DNA of 64,000 nt from Succinivibrio faecicola (GCF_019448115.1 NZ_JAGFNY010000005.1:1-64000); one strand, 5' to 3'. Numbered from the stretch's first letter, positions 45,956 to 57,341 are shown. A program made the numbers and translations. Notes: generated from the letters alone by a model not told the origin.

Positions 45956-46437
45956 GTTCATCAGTTACCTTAAAAGGCGGACTTAATGTAAAAGTAAGAT
46001 GGGCAAAGGTTGAGGATGCCGCTAGGATTGCAAGACTTGAGCTAAATTCTTCTGTTTATGAGAACAGATCAGTTCCTTTCAACTATACACATCCACAGTT
46101 TACAAAACTCTGGGAACAGAGGCTGTCACAGGAAAATGAATATAAGACAGTCATCGCAACAGGTCCTACTAGAATATATGGATTTATAACCTTCAAAAGC
46201 AGAATTGAAGACGGATATATTCTTGCCCTATATATCGATCCACTGTATATGAGACATGGAATCGGTACCCTCTTAATGAAGACTGCAGAGCAGATGGTCT
46301 TAATGAGCGGGGGCAAAAAGTTAAAGGTCGATGTAGAAATGCTTAATAATGGTGCAATGGCTTTCTATAGATCGTTACATTTTTCTAAAGTAAGTGTAAA
46401 ATTAGAGCACTTAATTGAAATGGAAAAGGAGTTATAA
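45952..46437 (+). CDS. GNAT-family N-acetyltransferase
   Basis: 161 aa. The acetyl-CoA site is visible as YILALYIDPLYMRHGIGTLLM followed by KTAEQ (R-H-G-I-G-T pattern), with a typical VDVEMLNNGAMAFYRSLHF segment after it. The GTG start at 45952 overlaps the recN TGA stop as GTGA, so translation is coupled to recN. dapB starts 1 bp after its stop. Substrate unknown; RimI-like protein acetylation is possible but unsupported. Confidence 0.8.
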   Translation: MSSSVTLKGGLNVKVRWAKVEDAARIARLELNSSVYENRSVPFNYTHPQFTKLWEQRLSQENEYKTVIATGPTRIYGFITFKSRIEDGYILALYIDPLYMRHGIGTLLMKTAEQMVLMSGGKKLKVDVEMLNNGAMAFYRSLHFSKVSVKLEHLIEMEKEL

Positions 46438-46438
46438 G

Positions 46439-47212
46439 ATGCTCAAAGTTGGTATCGTTGGCCTGGGTGGCCGTATGGGACATGCTCTTTATGAATGCTG
46501 TTTAGGTTTGGATGGTGCTAAGATTGTCTGTGGTATCGATAAGAATACTGATACTCTCCCATCGGGCTGCAGTGCAGAAGTAGTTGACGATCCTTATAAG
46601 CTGTCAGCCGCTCCTGATCTGTTTATTGATTTCTCTCGCCCTGATTGTTCTTTAAACGTTTTAAAGTATGCAAAGGAGCATGGTTGCAAAGTTGTATTAG
46701 GAACAACTGGTTTTGATTATGATCAAAAAGATCAGATTAAAGAATACTCAAAGCATGTACCTATCGTTTTTGCAGCAAACTTTTCTGTTGGTGTAAATGT
46801 TCTTTTAAATCTTGTAAAGAAGACTGCTCAGATTATGGGGGATTCAGATATTGAGATCGTAGAAGCTCATCACCGCTACAAGGTTGACTCTCCATCTGGT
46901 ACTGCTCTTGCTATTGGTGAGGCTGCAGCTGCAGGACGCAATGTAAATCTAAAGGATGTAATGGTATCAGGCCGTGATGGTATCACAGGTGAAAGAATCT
47001 ATGGTTCAATCGGTTTCTCATCAGTTCGTGGTGGTGATATTGTTGGTAACCATACTGCAATGTTCTGCTCAGAAGGTGAAAGAGTAGAATTATCTCATAT
47101 TGCAACATCTCGTCAGACCTTTGCCCGTGGTGCATTCAGAGCTGCATTATGGCTTGAGAATAAGAAGCCTGGTTTATATGATATGAACGAGGTTTTAGGC
47201 CTGAAGGCTTAA
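46439..47212 (+). CDS. dapB: 4-hydroxy-tetrahydrodipicolinate reductase
   Basis: Second committed step of lysine and diaminopimelate synthesis, NAD(P)H-dependent. 257 aa from the ATG at 46439, with AAGGAG about 9 nt upstream; an earlier in-frame ATG at 46415 would lie inside the preceding gene. The nucleotide fold is KVGIVGLGGRMGHALYE. The catalytic segment is EAHHRYKVDSPSGTALAIGE. GDIVGNHT matches the C-terminal substrate loop. In E. coli dapB precedes carAB, but here the two loci are 12 kb apart and on opposite strands. Confidence 0.96.
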   Translation: MLKVGIVGLGGRMGHALYECCLGLDGAKIVCGIDKNTDTLPSGCSAEVVDDPYKLSAAPDLFIDFSRPDCSLNVLKYAKEHGCKVVLGTTGFDYDQKDQIKEYSKHVPIVFAANFSVGVNVLLNLVKKTAQIMGDSDIEIVEAHHRYKVDSPSGTALAIGEAAAAGRNVNLKDVMVSGRDGITGERIYGSIGFSSVRGGDIVGNHTAMFCSEGERVELSHIATSRQTFARGAFRAALWLENKKPGLYDMNEVLGLKA

Positions 47213-47236
47213 TCGTATATATGCATCTATGATATG

Positions 47237-47262
47237 AAAAAGGCGGTGTTTTCCGCCTTTTT
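47237..47262. terminator. Bidirectional terminator between dapB and the SDR gene
   Basis: GGCGG/CCGCC core (47242-47246 with 47253-47257) extended by five A-T pairs, with T-runs on both strands. Confidence 0.88.
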
Positions 47263-47273
47263 CACTTGTATCA

Positions 47274-48032
47274 TTAAAGAAGCTTACTTAGCAGTCCTCC
47301 ATCAACCTGAATTTCAGATCCTGTAATATATTCAGACTTTTCACTTGCAAGAAATACCGCTACTTGTGCAATATCATTTGTATTGCCCCATCTTCCAAGT
47401 GGTGCAGCATTTAGGATCTTGTCATTGATAACCTGGTTTTCCTTAAGAACTTTATAACCTGGTGTATCTATAAAGCCAGTTGTAATAACATTTGCTTTAA
47501 TATTGAATTTTGCATATTCAACTGCAATGCATTTAGTTAACATGGCAAGTCCTGCTTTAGATGCAGCAAGTGCACTTGTGTTCATGAAAGCTTCTTTTGC
47601 AAAACAAGAGATGATATTTATTATTTTGCCATAACATTTCTCTTTCATTCTCTTAAGGCAATGCTGTGTTATGAAGAAAGCTCCTGTAAGATTTGTATCG
47701 ATTGCCTGTTGCCATAACTCATAATTGATATCCTGGATACCGATTATTGGTGTTACTGTTGCTGCATTTACCAGAATATCAAAAGAAACATCGTCAGCAT
47801 TGAATCTTGCAAACACTTCATCTATTGCTGTATTTGAACACACATCAAGAGGTACAGGGATTGCCCTTGTAAGTGAAGTGTCCATTTTATTGCAGACATT
47901 TGTTAACTGTTCTGAATTTTTCGATGCAAGATAAACCTTAGCTCCTCTGTCGAAAAAAGCTTTGGCAATTTCAAGACCGACTCCTTCACTTGCACCTGTT
48001 ACAAAAGCGGTTTTTCCAAGTAACTCAATCAT
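47274..48032 (-). CDS. SDR-family oxidoreductase-like protein lacking the catalytic tyrosine
   Basis: 252 aa Rossmann-fold protein with the cofactor motif TGASEGVGLEIA and the structural Asn in DTNLTGAF. The catalytic Ser is in NIISCFAKE (about S142) and Lys is kept at about 159. The YxxxK tyrosine is replaced by Leu (SALAASK, about L155; codon CTT on the minus strand). The usual NNAG is also changed to NAAT. I chose the second ATG (48032), which has AAGG 6 nt upstream; the first ATG at 48038 touches the AAGG. It follows the dicarboxylate transporter by 44 bp on the same strand. Function unknown; it may bind NAD(P) without normal SDR chemistry. Confidence 0.8.
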   Translation of the reverse strand: MIELLGKTAFVTGASEGVGLEIAKAFFDRGAKVYLASKNSEQLTNVCNKMDTSLTRAIPVPLDVCSNTAIDEVFARFNADDVSFDILVNAATVTPIIGIQDINYELWQQAIDTNLTGAFFITQHCLKRMKEKCYGKIINIISCFAKEAFMNTSALAASKAGLAMLTKCIAVEYAKFNIKANVITTGFIDTPGYKVLKENQVINDKILNAAPLGRWGNTNDIAQVAVFLASEKSEYITGSEIQVDGGLLSKLL

Positions 48033-48076
48033 ATGCATCCTTTATGTTTGTTAAGAAATAAATCTTTCCTTTATTA

Positions 48077-49411
48077 TCAGATAATTACTTTTGCCAGTGA
48101 CAGACCAACAATACATGCAGTCAGAACACCGATTAAACCTGGGAACATGAAAGAATGATTAAAGTAGAATTTACCAATCTTTGTTGTTCCTGTTACATCA
48201 AAGTTGACTGTTGCAATATCTGATGGATAGTTTGGAATAAAGAAGTATGCGTAGGTTGCAGGCATCAGGCCTATGAGAACCTGTGGAGGTAGACCGATTG
48301 CAATAGCAACAGGGAGCAAAATCTTTGCAGTAGCTGCCTGAGAATTTACAACAACTGATACAGCAAACAGAGCAAAACCAAATGTCCAAGGATATTCATT
48401 TACCATTCCTGTTATGGATGCTTTAAAAGATGGCATTGCATATGAGAAATATGTATCAGACATCCAGGCTATACCAAAGATTGCAATACAAGCAACCATA
48501 CCTGACTTAAATACGACACCATTTGGGATATTCTTAACAGGAGTTCTTGTTGCAATCAGAATAATTGCACCAAAGGAAAGCATTATCATCTGAATGATAA
48601 TACCCATATTGATAGGTCTTGTTGCATTTCCAATGGTTCTTACTTCTGGAAATACCGCAATAAGCACAATTGTGACAAGAGCTAGTAAGAACAGATATAC
48701 AGAAAGCTTTGATGATATTGATAGTTTCTCATCTAAGGTAGTATGTGATGTAGACTCAATTTCCTTTTTAAATTCTGGATCTTTGAGCTTTTCTAAAAAC
48801 TCCTGATCTTCATATAGATCTTTACCTCTGAAGTTAGAGTATAAAGACAGAGCAATTACACCAAGAAAGGTTGCAGGTGTTGTAACCATAAGTATTGTCA
48901 TAAGATTCAGGTTTTCAAGTCCTGGAATTGCAAGCACATCTTTTGAAAGATAGCAGGCAACAACCGCAGAAATTGGTGAACCTGTAAGAGCAAGCTGGGA
49001 TGCTACAGAGGCTGCCGCCATAGGTCTTTCAGGTCTTACCTTATTTTTAAGTGCGATATCACCGATAATCGGCATGATTGTATAAACAGCATGACCTGTT
49101 CCTAGCATTAAAGATAGAGTATAGGTTACAAGAGGGCCAAAAAAGGTAATCCTCTTTGGATTCTTTCTTAAAAGCTTTTCAGCAATCTGTAGCATATATT
49201 TAAGACCGCCAGCTGCTTCAAGAATAGCAGCACAGCTGACAACAGCAATAATAATGAGCATAACATCAACAGGTGCTGATGCTGGGGGCATTCTAAGTAT
49301 AAATACTTCAACAACAAGTCCTATTGCAGAAACAACACCTAGACCTATACCTCCAAATCTGCTTCCTGCATAAAGCATGATAAGAAGGAAAATAAACTCA
49401 GCAATTAACAT
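48077..49411 (-). CDS. Anaerobic C4-dicarboxylate transporter, DcuA/DcuB family
   Basis: Inner-membrane carrier. Known relatives exchange fumarate, malate or aspartate for succinate during anaerobic growth. 444 aa with 10 or more hydrophobic segments. The family core includes PVDVMLIIIAVVSCAAILEA, GGLKYMLQIAEKLLR, LGTGHAVYTIMPIIGDIALK and KVRPERPMAAASVASQLA. I cannot choose between DcuA and DcuB. GGAG precedes the start. Probably first gene of a unit with the SDR gene. Succinate export would be central to a succinate-forming fermenter. Confidence 0.92.
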   Translation of the reverse strand: MLIAEFIFLLIMLYAGSRFGGIGLGVVSAIGLVVEVFILRMPPASAPVDVMLIIIAVVSCAAILEAAGGLKYMLQIAEKLLRKNPKRITFFGPLVTYTLSLMLGTGHAVYTIMPIIGDIALKNKVRPERPMAAASVASQLALTGSPISAVVACYLSKDVLAIPGLENLNLMTILMVTTPATFLGVIALSLYSNFRGKDLYEDQEFLEKLKDPEFKKEIESTSHTTLDEKLSISSKLSVYLFLLALVTIVLIAVFPEVRTIGNATRPINMGIIIQMIMLSFGAIILIATRTPVKNIPNGVVFKSGMVACIAIFGIAWMSDTYFSYAMPSFKASITGMVNEYPWTFGFALFAVSVVVNSQAATAKILLPVAIAIGLPPQVLIGLMPATYAYFFIPNYPSDIATVNFDVTGTTKIGKFYFNHSFMFPGLIGVLTACIVGLSLAKVII

Positions 49412-49594
49412 AATTTAGCTCCAAATTACCAAGAACTATAAGAAATATAGGTCTGAAATCAGTTAAATCATGTTTTTTAAGATAAATTTTGGTGGAATAT
49501 CAAAAAAAATATTTGTAGAAATTAAAAAAAACAGTAGCCTGTCACAATTTATTTTTATTTAAATCATGAAGTTATGCTTTTATATGAAGATAGT

Positions 49595-49623
49595 AAAAAA
49601 AATGCCGGTACATGTACCGGCAT
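49595..49623 (-). terminator. Intrinsic terminator of gdhA
   Basis: Perfect palindrome ATGCCGGTAC...GTACCGGCAT with a 2-base centre. On the minus strand it is followed by a run of T (A-run at 49595-49601). Confidence 0.9.
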
Positions 49624-49644
49624 TTTTTTGAGGTTAGTTATCTA

Positions 49645-51018
<1,374 letters not shown>

Positions 51019-51143
51019 TTAGTAAAATTATTATGTAAAGAAATTTTTTTATAAATTTACATTTCTTATCAAAACCATGCAACCATAAATCAAAAACTCA
51101 CTAATTTTGTGCAAAACTGCACAAAAAATGAGCGTAATTTGGT

Positions 51144-51162
51144 GCATATGGCGAACATATGC
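51144..51162. promoter_or_regulatory. Inverted repeat upstream of gdhA (possible operator)
   Basis: GCATATG and CATATGC around GCGAA, without a T-run. Nearby lies a second inverted repeat, GTGCA-AAAC-TGCAC. Both lie in the gdhA upstream region about 120-165 bp before the start and could bind a regulator. Neither matches the classic NtrC site orientation. Confidence 0.35.
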
Positions 51163-51195
51163 TGTTTATATCTTATAGAAAGTATAAACAAGGAT

Positions 51196-51229
51196 AAAAA
51201 AAGCCTTCTGTAAGCAACTTACAGAAGGC
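51196..51229 (-). terminator. Intrinsic terminator of gltBD
   Basis: Perfect 12-bp stem GCCTTCTGTAAG/CTTACAGAAGGC, 3-nt loop, with a run of seven T on the minus strand. Confidence 0.92.
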
Positions 51230-51249
51230 AACTACCAACAGGCAAATTT

Positions 51250-52695
51250 TTAGCGATTCAGATAGTTATTTACAGCATCAGCACATGCACGGCCTTCAGC
51301 AATAGCGTATACAACTAAAGACTGACCTTTTCTACCGTCGCCGGCTGCAAATACCTTCTCATTTGATGTTCTGTATGCATCAGGACCTTCAACGGAGGCC
51401 TTGATGTTTCCACGCTTATCAGTTTCAAGATTAAATTCTTTGATAAGAGCAGATGATGGATGTGAATAACCCATAGCAATCAGAACAACATCTGCGTCAA
51501 TACTGCTTTGTGTTCCCTCAATTCCACTAAACTGTCTGCCAATACCCCACTTAACTTTCTGAGTCTGTACAGCCTCAAGCTTGTCTTTGCCGGTGAATGC
51601 AGTAGTGTTTGTTGAGAACATTCTTGTACAACCTTCCTCATGAGAGGTAGATGTTCTCTTGATCTTTCTCCAATCAGGCCATGCAACAGCAGGATCAACA
51701 CTCTCTGGAAGCTCATCATGGTAATCAAGCTGAGTTACAGACTTAGCGCCTTTTCTTACTGATACACCAATGCAGTCTGATGCAGTTTCACCACCACCGA
51801 TAACAACAACGTTCTTACCCTTTACATCAATTGGGTTAGGGCAGTCACCGTTGTTTTCTCGGTTCTGGGCAATCAGAAAATCAAGAGCAAAGTAAATTCC
51901 CTTTAACTCTCTACCAGGTAACTTAAGATCACGTGGTGTCTCTGAACCTGGAGCTAGAACAACAGCATCAAAGCTATCTAAAAGCTCCTGTGCTCTTACT
52001 TCTGTTAAAGAATCATTGTGAACACCGTTTTCAAGATCTTTTCTTGCTCCAACAATTGTTGATGTCTTGAAAGTAATACCTTCCTGCTGCAAGATTGCAA
52101 TACGTCTGTCTAAGATTTCCTTTGGAAGTTTGAAATCAGGAATACCATAACGTAACAGACCACCAATCTTGTTCATCTTTTCAAAGACAGTTACATCGTG
52201 GCCAAAACGGTTTAACTGAGCTGCGGCTGCAAGGGCAGCAGGGCCTGAGCCCACGACTGCAACCTTTTTACCTGTGCGCTTTGTTAAAACTGGCTTTACA
52301 AGACCGTTTTCAAAAGCATATTCAGCAATTTTTCTCTCAACAGATTTGATGCCAACACTTTTTCTGTGAATACCGAGTGTACAGCCTTCCTCACAAAGTG
52401 CAGGGCAGATACGACCTGTAATCTCAGGGAAATTATTTGTAGCACTAAGTACGTTGTATGCCTTTGACATCTGACCTTGAGAAACAAACTCGTTAAAGTC
52501 AGGAGAATCATTGTGCAGAGGACACTGATGCATACAGAATGGGATGCCGCAGTCCATGCAGCGTCCTGCCTGAATCTTTGCCTCTTCATCACTTAAAGTG
52601 CCGTAAATTTCACAGAAGCTCTTAACGCGCTCTTCAACAGGTACATGGCTCTGCTCGATTCTTTCAAATTCAATAAAACCTCTTAAAAAGCCCAT
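51250..52695 (-). CDS. gltD: Glutamate synthase (NADPH) small subunit
   Basis: FAD- and iron-sulfur-containing electron-entry subunit of GOGAT. 481 aa. N-terminal cysteine clusters for [4Fe-4S] (CMDCGIPFCMHQCPLHN and GRICPALCEEGCTLG) are followed by an FAD Rossmann motif (VAVVGSGPAALAAAAQLNRFG), an NADPH fold (VVVIGGGETASDCIG) and the C-terminal FAD contact VFAAGDGRKGQSLVV. Its ATG shares one base with the gltB stop (TAATG), so the two subunits are translationally coupled. Confidence 0.97.
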   Translation of the reverse strand: MGFLRGFIEFERIEQSHVPVEERVKSFCEIYGTLSDEEAKIQAGRCMDCGIPFCMHQCPLHNDSPDFNEFVSQGQMSKAYNVLSATNNFPEITGRICPALCEEGCTLGIHRKSVGIKSVERKIAEYAFENGLVKPVLTKRTGKKVAVVGSGPAALAAAAQLNRFGHDVTVFEKMNKIGGLLRYGIPDFKLPKEILDRRIAILQQEGITFKTSTIVGARKDLENGVHNDSLTEVRAQELLDSFDAVVLAPGSETPRDLKLPGRELKGIYFALDFLIAQNRENNGDCPNPIDVKGKNVVVIGGGETASDCIGVSVRKGAKSVTQLDYHDELPESVDPAVAWPDWRKIKRTSTSHEEGCTRMFSTNTTAFTGKDKLEAVQTQKVKWGIGRQFSGIEGTQSSIDADVVLIAMGYSHPSSALIKEFNLETDKRGNIKASVEGPDAYRTSNEKVFAAGDGRKGQSLVVYAIAEGRACADAVNNYLNR

Positions 52696-55600
52696 TATTG
52701 TGCCTCCTTCATAGCCTTTAGAGCGTTGAAATATTCAACAGGGAATACCTTAACGAACTTGCCAAGTTCAACATCGAAGTTCTCTAGGATCTTCTTTGCC
52801 TGGCTACTTCCTGTATAGTTCAGATGCTTAGTCAACAGATCCTTTAGAATCTGTTCATCTGACATATTCTTGTGTAGAGGTACAGATAAATCAGCCTTTG
52901 AAGCTTTTACAACGTTTGAAACGTAGAACTCACCCTTTGCAAGCTTTGATCTGAATGTATTGTCTGGGTCATAGATATATGCCATACCACCTGACATACC
53001 TGCAGCAAAGTTTCTGCCGGTTCTGCCAAGAATTACAACGGTACCGCCAGTCATATATTCGCAACCATGGTCGCCACAGCCTTCAGCAACAGCATCTGCT
53101 CCTGAGTTTCTTACAGAGAAACGCTCACCGGTTACACCGCTGAAATATGCCTGACCTGAGGTTGCACCGTAAAGACAAGTATTACCGCCAATGATGTTCT
53201 CAAGAGGGTCACCATCAAATGATGGGTTCTTTGAAACACTGATAATGCCGCCTGACATACCCTTACCTACATAGTCATTTGCAAGACCCGAAAGTTTTAA
53301 GGTAACACCCTTCTCTAAGAAGGCACCGAATGACTGACCTGCAGTACCAGTTAGATTAAAGGTAATGAAGTTATCATCAAGTTTCTTTTCAGTCTTGGCA
53401 ATAACACCTGAGGTGTATGTACCAACAGAGCGGTTTACATTGACAACAGCTGTTGAAATTGTAAGTGGCTTACCTGATTGAACTGCATCAAGAACCTGCT
53501 TTTCATACTGCTTATCTAGAGCTTTATCAATATCGTGAACCTGAACGGTTTCATGACGTGTAGGCTCTTCCTTTAGTGCAGGATCCTTAAAGAAGATCTT
53601 TTCAAAGCTTAAGTTTCTTGCCTTAACGAAGTTTTCCTCGTCAATCTTCTCAAGAAGTTCTGCATGACCAATCATGTCTTCAAACTTCTTGAAGCCAAGC
53701 TTAGCCATTAGCTCTCTTACTTCACGTGCAACATAGTGGAAGTAGTTTTCCAACTGCTCAGGTGTACCCATGAACTGCTTTCTAAGTTCAGGATCCTGTG
53801 TTGCAATACCAGTAGGACAGGTATTCTTCTGACACTTACGCATGATGGTACAACCCATACATACTAATGGAGCAGTACCAAAACCGAATTCATCTGCACC
53901 AAGTAATGCACCGATTACAACGTCACGACCTGTCTTAATCTGTCCGTCAACCTGCAGAGTAACACGTGAACGAAGCTTGTTCATAACAAGAGTCTGCTGT
54001 ACATCAGCAAGACCGATTTCCCATGCTGAACCTGCATGCTTTACAGATGAAGCTGGAGCTGCACCAGTACCACCGTCGTGACCAGAGATTACAATGTGGT
54101 CTGCCTTACACTTAGCTACACCTGCTGCAACTGTACCGATACCAACCTCAGATACTAATTTTACTGAGATATCAGCCTTGGTATTTGCAAGCTTCAGATC
54201 AAAGATCAGCTGAGCTAAATCCTCAATTGAGTAGATATCGTGATGTGGTGGAGGTGAAATCAGACCGATACCTGGCAGTGAATGTCTTAACTTACCGATA
54301 TACTTTGAAACCTTGTGGCCTGGAAGCTGACCACCCTCACCTGGCTTTGCACCCTGAGCTAGCTTAATCTGAATTAAATCAGCTGATGATAGATAATCAG
54401 TTGTTACACCGAATCTACCTGATGCAACCTGCTTGGTTCTTGAACGTAATGAATCGCCCTTGTGAAGAGGAATATCAACTACAACGTCGTCACCAAGAAT
54501 TTCCTTAGTTGAGGTTTCCTTAGTGATAATTGCATTACGTCTTGGATCTTCACCGCCTTCACCGCAGTTTGACATAGCACCCATACGGTTCATTGCGATA
54601 GCCATAGTGGTATGTGCTTCAGTTGAAATAGCACCCATAGACATTGCAGAACATGCAAAACGGTGGATAATGCTTTCCTCGCTTTCAACTTCATTGATAT
54701 CTACAGGAGTAGTATCCTTGAACTTGAAAAGACCTCTGATTGTCATCAGTCTCTTTGACTGATCGTTAATGATGTTTGCATACTGCTTATATTCATCATA
54801 AGAGCCAGTACGAACAGAACGCTGAAGATGTACTACAGCATCAGGAGTCCACATATGCTGCTCACCGTCTGCTCTCCAGTTGAGATCGCCACCTTGAGCT
54901 AATGTTACATCCTCAATATCAAGCTTCTTGAAAGCATTGATATGTGTATCAACAGCTTCTTGAGCAACATCAAACAGGTTAACACCTTCAATAGGGCTTG
55001 GAGTGTTGGTGAAGTATTTTTCAACAAACTCTGAAGAAAGACCTACAGCCTCGAAGATCTGAGCACCGATATATGACATATAGGTACAGATACCCATCTT
55101 AGCCATGGTCTTGTATAGACCTTTATCGATAGCGTGGATATAGTTTTCTGTGTATGTCTTTGCAGTCTTCTCATCTGGTGCAAGCTCTGACACTACCTTA
55201 AGAGCAACATATGGATGAATTGCTTCAGCGCCGTAACCACCAAGAAGAGCAAACTGATGAACAGTTCTTGCTGAACCTGTTTCAACTACAAGACCTGTAC
55301 TTGTTCTAAGACCATGCTCAACTAAGCACAGATGAACAGCAGATGTTGCAAGCAGTGCAGGAATTGCAAGTCTGTCTCTTGATACCTTTCTATCAGACAG
55401 AATAATGATATTGTTACCAGTCTTTACTGCATCAACAGCAGCAGCTCTGATTGAAGCTAAACGAGCTTCAATACCGTTCTTGCCCCATGATAATGGGTAG
55501 GTGATATCAAGTACCTTTGATCTGAACTTGTTACCTGTGAATTTGCTGATGTTTCTGATTTTTTCCATCTGTACAGAATCAAGAATAGGTTGCTGAACTT

Positions 55601-57281
55601 CTAATCTTACAGGTGGATTGTTATCCATGATATTTAACAGGTCAGGTCTTGGACCGATGAATGATACAAGTGATGTAACCATCTCTTCACGGATAGGATC
55701 GATAGCTGGGTTTGTAACCTGAGCAAACAGCTGTCTGAAATAATCATAAAGGCTCTTTGAGTTGTTTGAAAGAACAGCTAATGGAGCATCATTACCCATT
55801 GACAGTACTGGCTCCTGACCAGAAATAGCCTTTGGCTTTATCAGTCTTTCAACATCTTCTCTTGTATAGCCGAATACGCCCATTAAAGCCTTTGTTGTCA
55901 GATTCAGCTCTGGAGCTGAAGGCTCCTCTTTGATATCTGTTAACTTGATTCTAACCTTATCAGTCCACTCCTGATATGGTTTTGCTGTAGCAAGAGAATT
56001 CTTGATTTCCTGATCATCAATGATTCTTCCCTGCTCAGTATCGATTAAGAGCATGCGACCAGGCTCAAGTCTCCAGTGTCTTGCAACGCGGCTCTCATCA
56101 ATCTTTAATGTACCTTCTTCTGATGCAAGAATTACAAGATCATCCTTTGTAATGATGTATCTTGCAGGACGAAGACCGTTTCTATCAAGAGTAGCACCAA
56201 CCTGACGACCGTCAGTAAATGCAACTGCAGCAGGACCATCCCATGGCTCCATCATTGCAGCATAGTATTCATAGAATGCTTTAAGCTTTGGTGACATTAA
56301 AGTATCTTTTTCCCATGCAGATGGAATCATCATCATTGCAGCCTGTGCAAGAGAGTAACCTGACATGGTCAGAAGTTCAAATACATTGTCAAATGAAGCA
56401 GAATCAGACTGACCCTGGAAAATTAAAGGCCATAGCTTTTCTAAATCCTGACCGAATACAGGCGATGAGATATTCTTTTCACGAGCCTTGATCCAGTTGA
56501 AGTTGCCTCTTAATGTGTTGATTTCACCATTGTGGGCAATCATTCTGAATGGATGTGCAAGTGACCACTGAGGGAATGTGTTTGTTGAGAATCTCTGGTG
56601 GATTAAAGCAATAGCTGATGTACAGCGACTGTCTGTCAGATCCTTGTAGTATTCGCCAACCTGATCTGCTAAAAGCTGACCCTTATATACGATGGTTCTT
56701 GCAGAGAATGATGGAATATAGAATTCTTTGCAGTGCTTTAATTTTAGATTTGAGATAGCAATAGAGCTGGTTTTTCTGATGATGTAAAGCTTTCTTTCTA
56801 AAGCATCAGTAACCAGAACATCTGGTGAGTGGCCAACAAAAACCTGCTTGATTACAGGCTCTTTCTCTCTGACTACAGGGCTCATTGGAATATCCTCATT
56901 TAGAGGAACATCTCTCCAGCCTAGAAGGATCTGACCTTCAGCAAGAATTGCTCTTTCAATTTCTTCCTGACATGCATGTCGTGATGCTTCTTCACGTGGA
57001 AGGAAAACCATACCAACGCCGTATTCTCCTGGAGGTGGTAGTTTGATTCCTTTTGTCATCATGTCATCGCGGAAAACCTGATCTGGGATCTGAATTAGAA
57101 TACCAGCACCATCACCTTGAAGAGGATCTGCACCCACTGCGCCACGGTGTGTAAGGTTCTTTAAAACCTCAAGACCTTGACTCACGATGCTATGGCTCTT
57201 TTGTCCTTTGATATGTGCAATAAGACCAACGCCACATGCGTCATGCTCATTTTCACTTCTGTATAAGCCAGAGTTAGCCAT
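52695..57281 (-). CDS. gltB: Glutamate synthase (NADPH) large subunit
   Basis: Transfers the glutamine amide to 2-oxoglutarate. Class II amidotransferase domain first (nucleophilic Cys in ENEHDACGVGLIAHI, about residue 16, exposed after propeptide removal). The FMN/2-oxoglutarate synthase domain follows, with GEGGEDPRRN, KPGEGGQLPGHKV and the 3Fe-4S cysteines in CMGCTIMRKCQKNTCPTGIA, and then the C-terminal GXGXG beta-helix (TGGTVVILGRTGRNFAAGMSGG). 1528 aa from the ATG at 57281, which has AAGG 8 nt upstream. The frame stays open to 57356, but that extension reads through a terminator hairpin and is not family-like. Confidence 0.96.
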   Translation of the reverse strand: MANSGLYRSENEHDACGVGLIAHIKGQKSHSIVSQGLEVLKNLTHRGAVGADPLQGDGAGILIQIPDQVFRDDMMTKGIKLPPPGEYGVGMVFLPREEASRHACQEEIERAILAEGQILLGWRDVPLNEDIPMSPVVREKEPVIKQVFVGHSPDVLVTDALERKLYIIRKTSSIAISNLKLKHCKEFYIPSFSARTIVYKGQLLADQVGEYYKDLTDSRCTSAIALIHQRFSTNTFPQWSLAHPFRMIAHNGEINTLRGNFNWIKAREKNISSPVFGQDLEKLWPLIFQGQSDSASFDNVFELLTMSGYSLAQAAMMMIPSAWEKDTLMSPKLKAFYEYYAAMMEPWDGPAAVAFTDGRQVGATLDRNGLRPARYIITKDDLVILASEEGTLKIDESRVARHWRLEPGRMLLIDTEQGRIIDDQEIKNSLATAKPYQEWTDKVRIKLTDIKEEPSAPELNLTTKALMGVFGYTREDVERLIKPKAISGQEPVLSMGNDAPLAVLSNNSKSLYDYFRQLFAQVTNPAIDPIREEMVTSLVSFIGPRPDLLNIMDNNPPVRLEVQQPILDSVQMEKIRNISKFTGNKFRSKVLDITYPLSWGKNGIEARLASIRAAAVDAVKTGNNIIILSDRKVSRDRLAIPALLATSAVHLCLVEHGLRTSTGLVVETGSARTVHQFALLGGYGAEAIHPYVALKVVSELAPDEKTAKTYTENYIHAIDKGLYKTMAKMGICTYMSYIGAQIFEAVGLSSEFVEKYFTNTPSPIEGVNLFDVAQEAVDTHINAFKKLDIEDVTLAQGGDLNWRADGEQHMWTPDAVVHLQRSVRTGSYDEYKQYANIINDQSKRLMTIRGLFKFKDTTPVDINEVESEESIIHRFACSAMSMGAISTEAHTTMAIAMNRMGAMSNCGEGGEDPRRNAIITKETSTKEILGDDVVVDIPLHKGDSLRSRTKQVASGRFGVTTDYLSSADLIQIKLAQGAKPGEGGQLPGHKVSKYIGKLRHSLPGIGLISPPPHHDIYSIEDLAQLIFDLKLANTKADISVKLVSEVGIGTVAAGVAKCKADHIVISGHDGGTGAAPASSVKHAGSAWEIGLADVQQTLVMNKLRSRVTLQVDGQIKTGRDVVIGALLGADEFGFGTAPLVCMGCTIMRKCQKNTCPTGIATQDPELRKQFMGTPEQLENYFHYVAREVRELMAKLGFKKFEDMIGHAELLEKIDEENFVKARNLSFEKIFFKDPALKEEPTRHETVQVHDIDKALDKQYEKQVLDAVQSGKPLTISTAVVNVNRSVGTYTSGVIAKTEKKLDDNFITFNLTGTAGQSFGAFLEKGVTLKLSGLANDYVGKGMSGGIISVSKNPSFDGDPLENIIGGNTCLYGATSGQAYFSGVTGERFSVRNSGADAVAEGCGDHGCEYMTGGTVVILGRTGRNFAAGMSGGMAYIYDPDNTFRSKLAKGEFYVSNVVKASKADLSVPLHKNMSDEQILKDLLTKHLNYTGSSQAKKILENFDVELGKFVKVFPVEYFNALKAMKEAQ

Positions 57282-57314
57282 TATAATTACCTTTTTTGCG
57301 TGTTGTATAGATAC

Positions 57315-57341
57315 AAAAAGGGCCCTATACAGGGCCCTTTT
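57315..57341 (-). terminator. Hairpin terminator/attenuator between glnA and gltB
   Basis: GGGCCCT/AGGGCCC stem extended by four or more A-T pairs, loop of 4 nt, followed by T5 on the minus strand. It ends only 34 nt before the gltB ATG, so any transcript from glnA into gltBD must read through it. A second small hairpin, CCCCAT/ATGGGG (57351-57366), precedes it. Confidence 0.8.
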
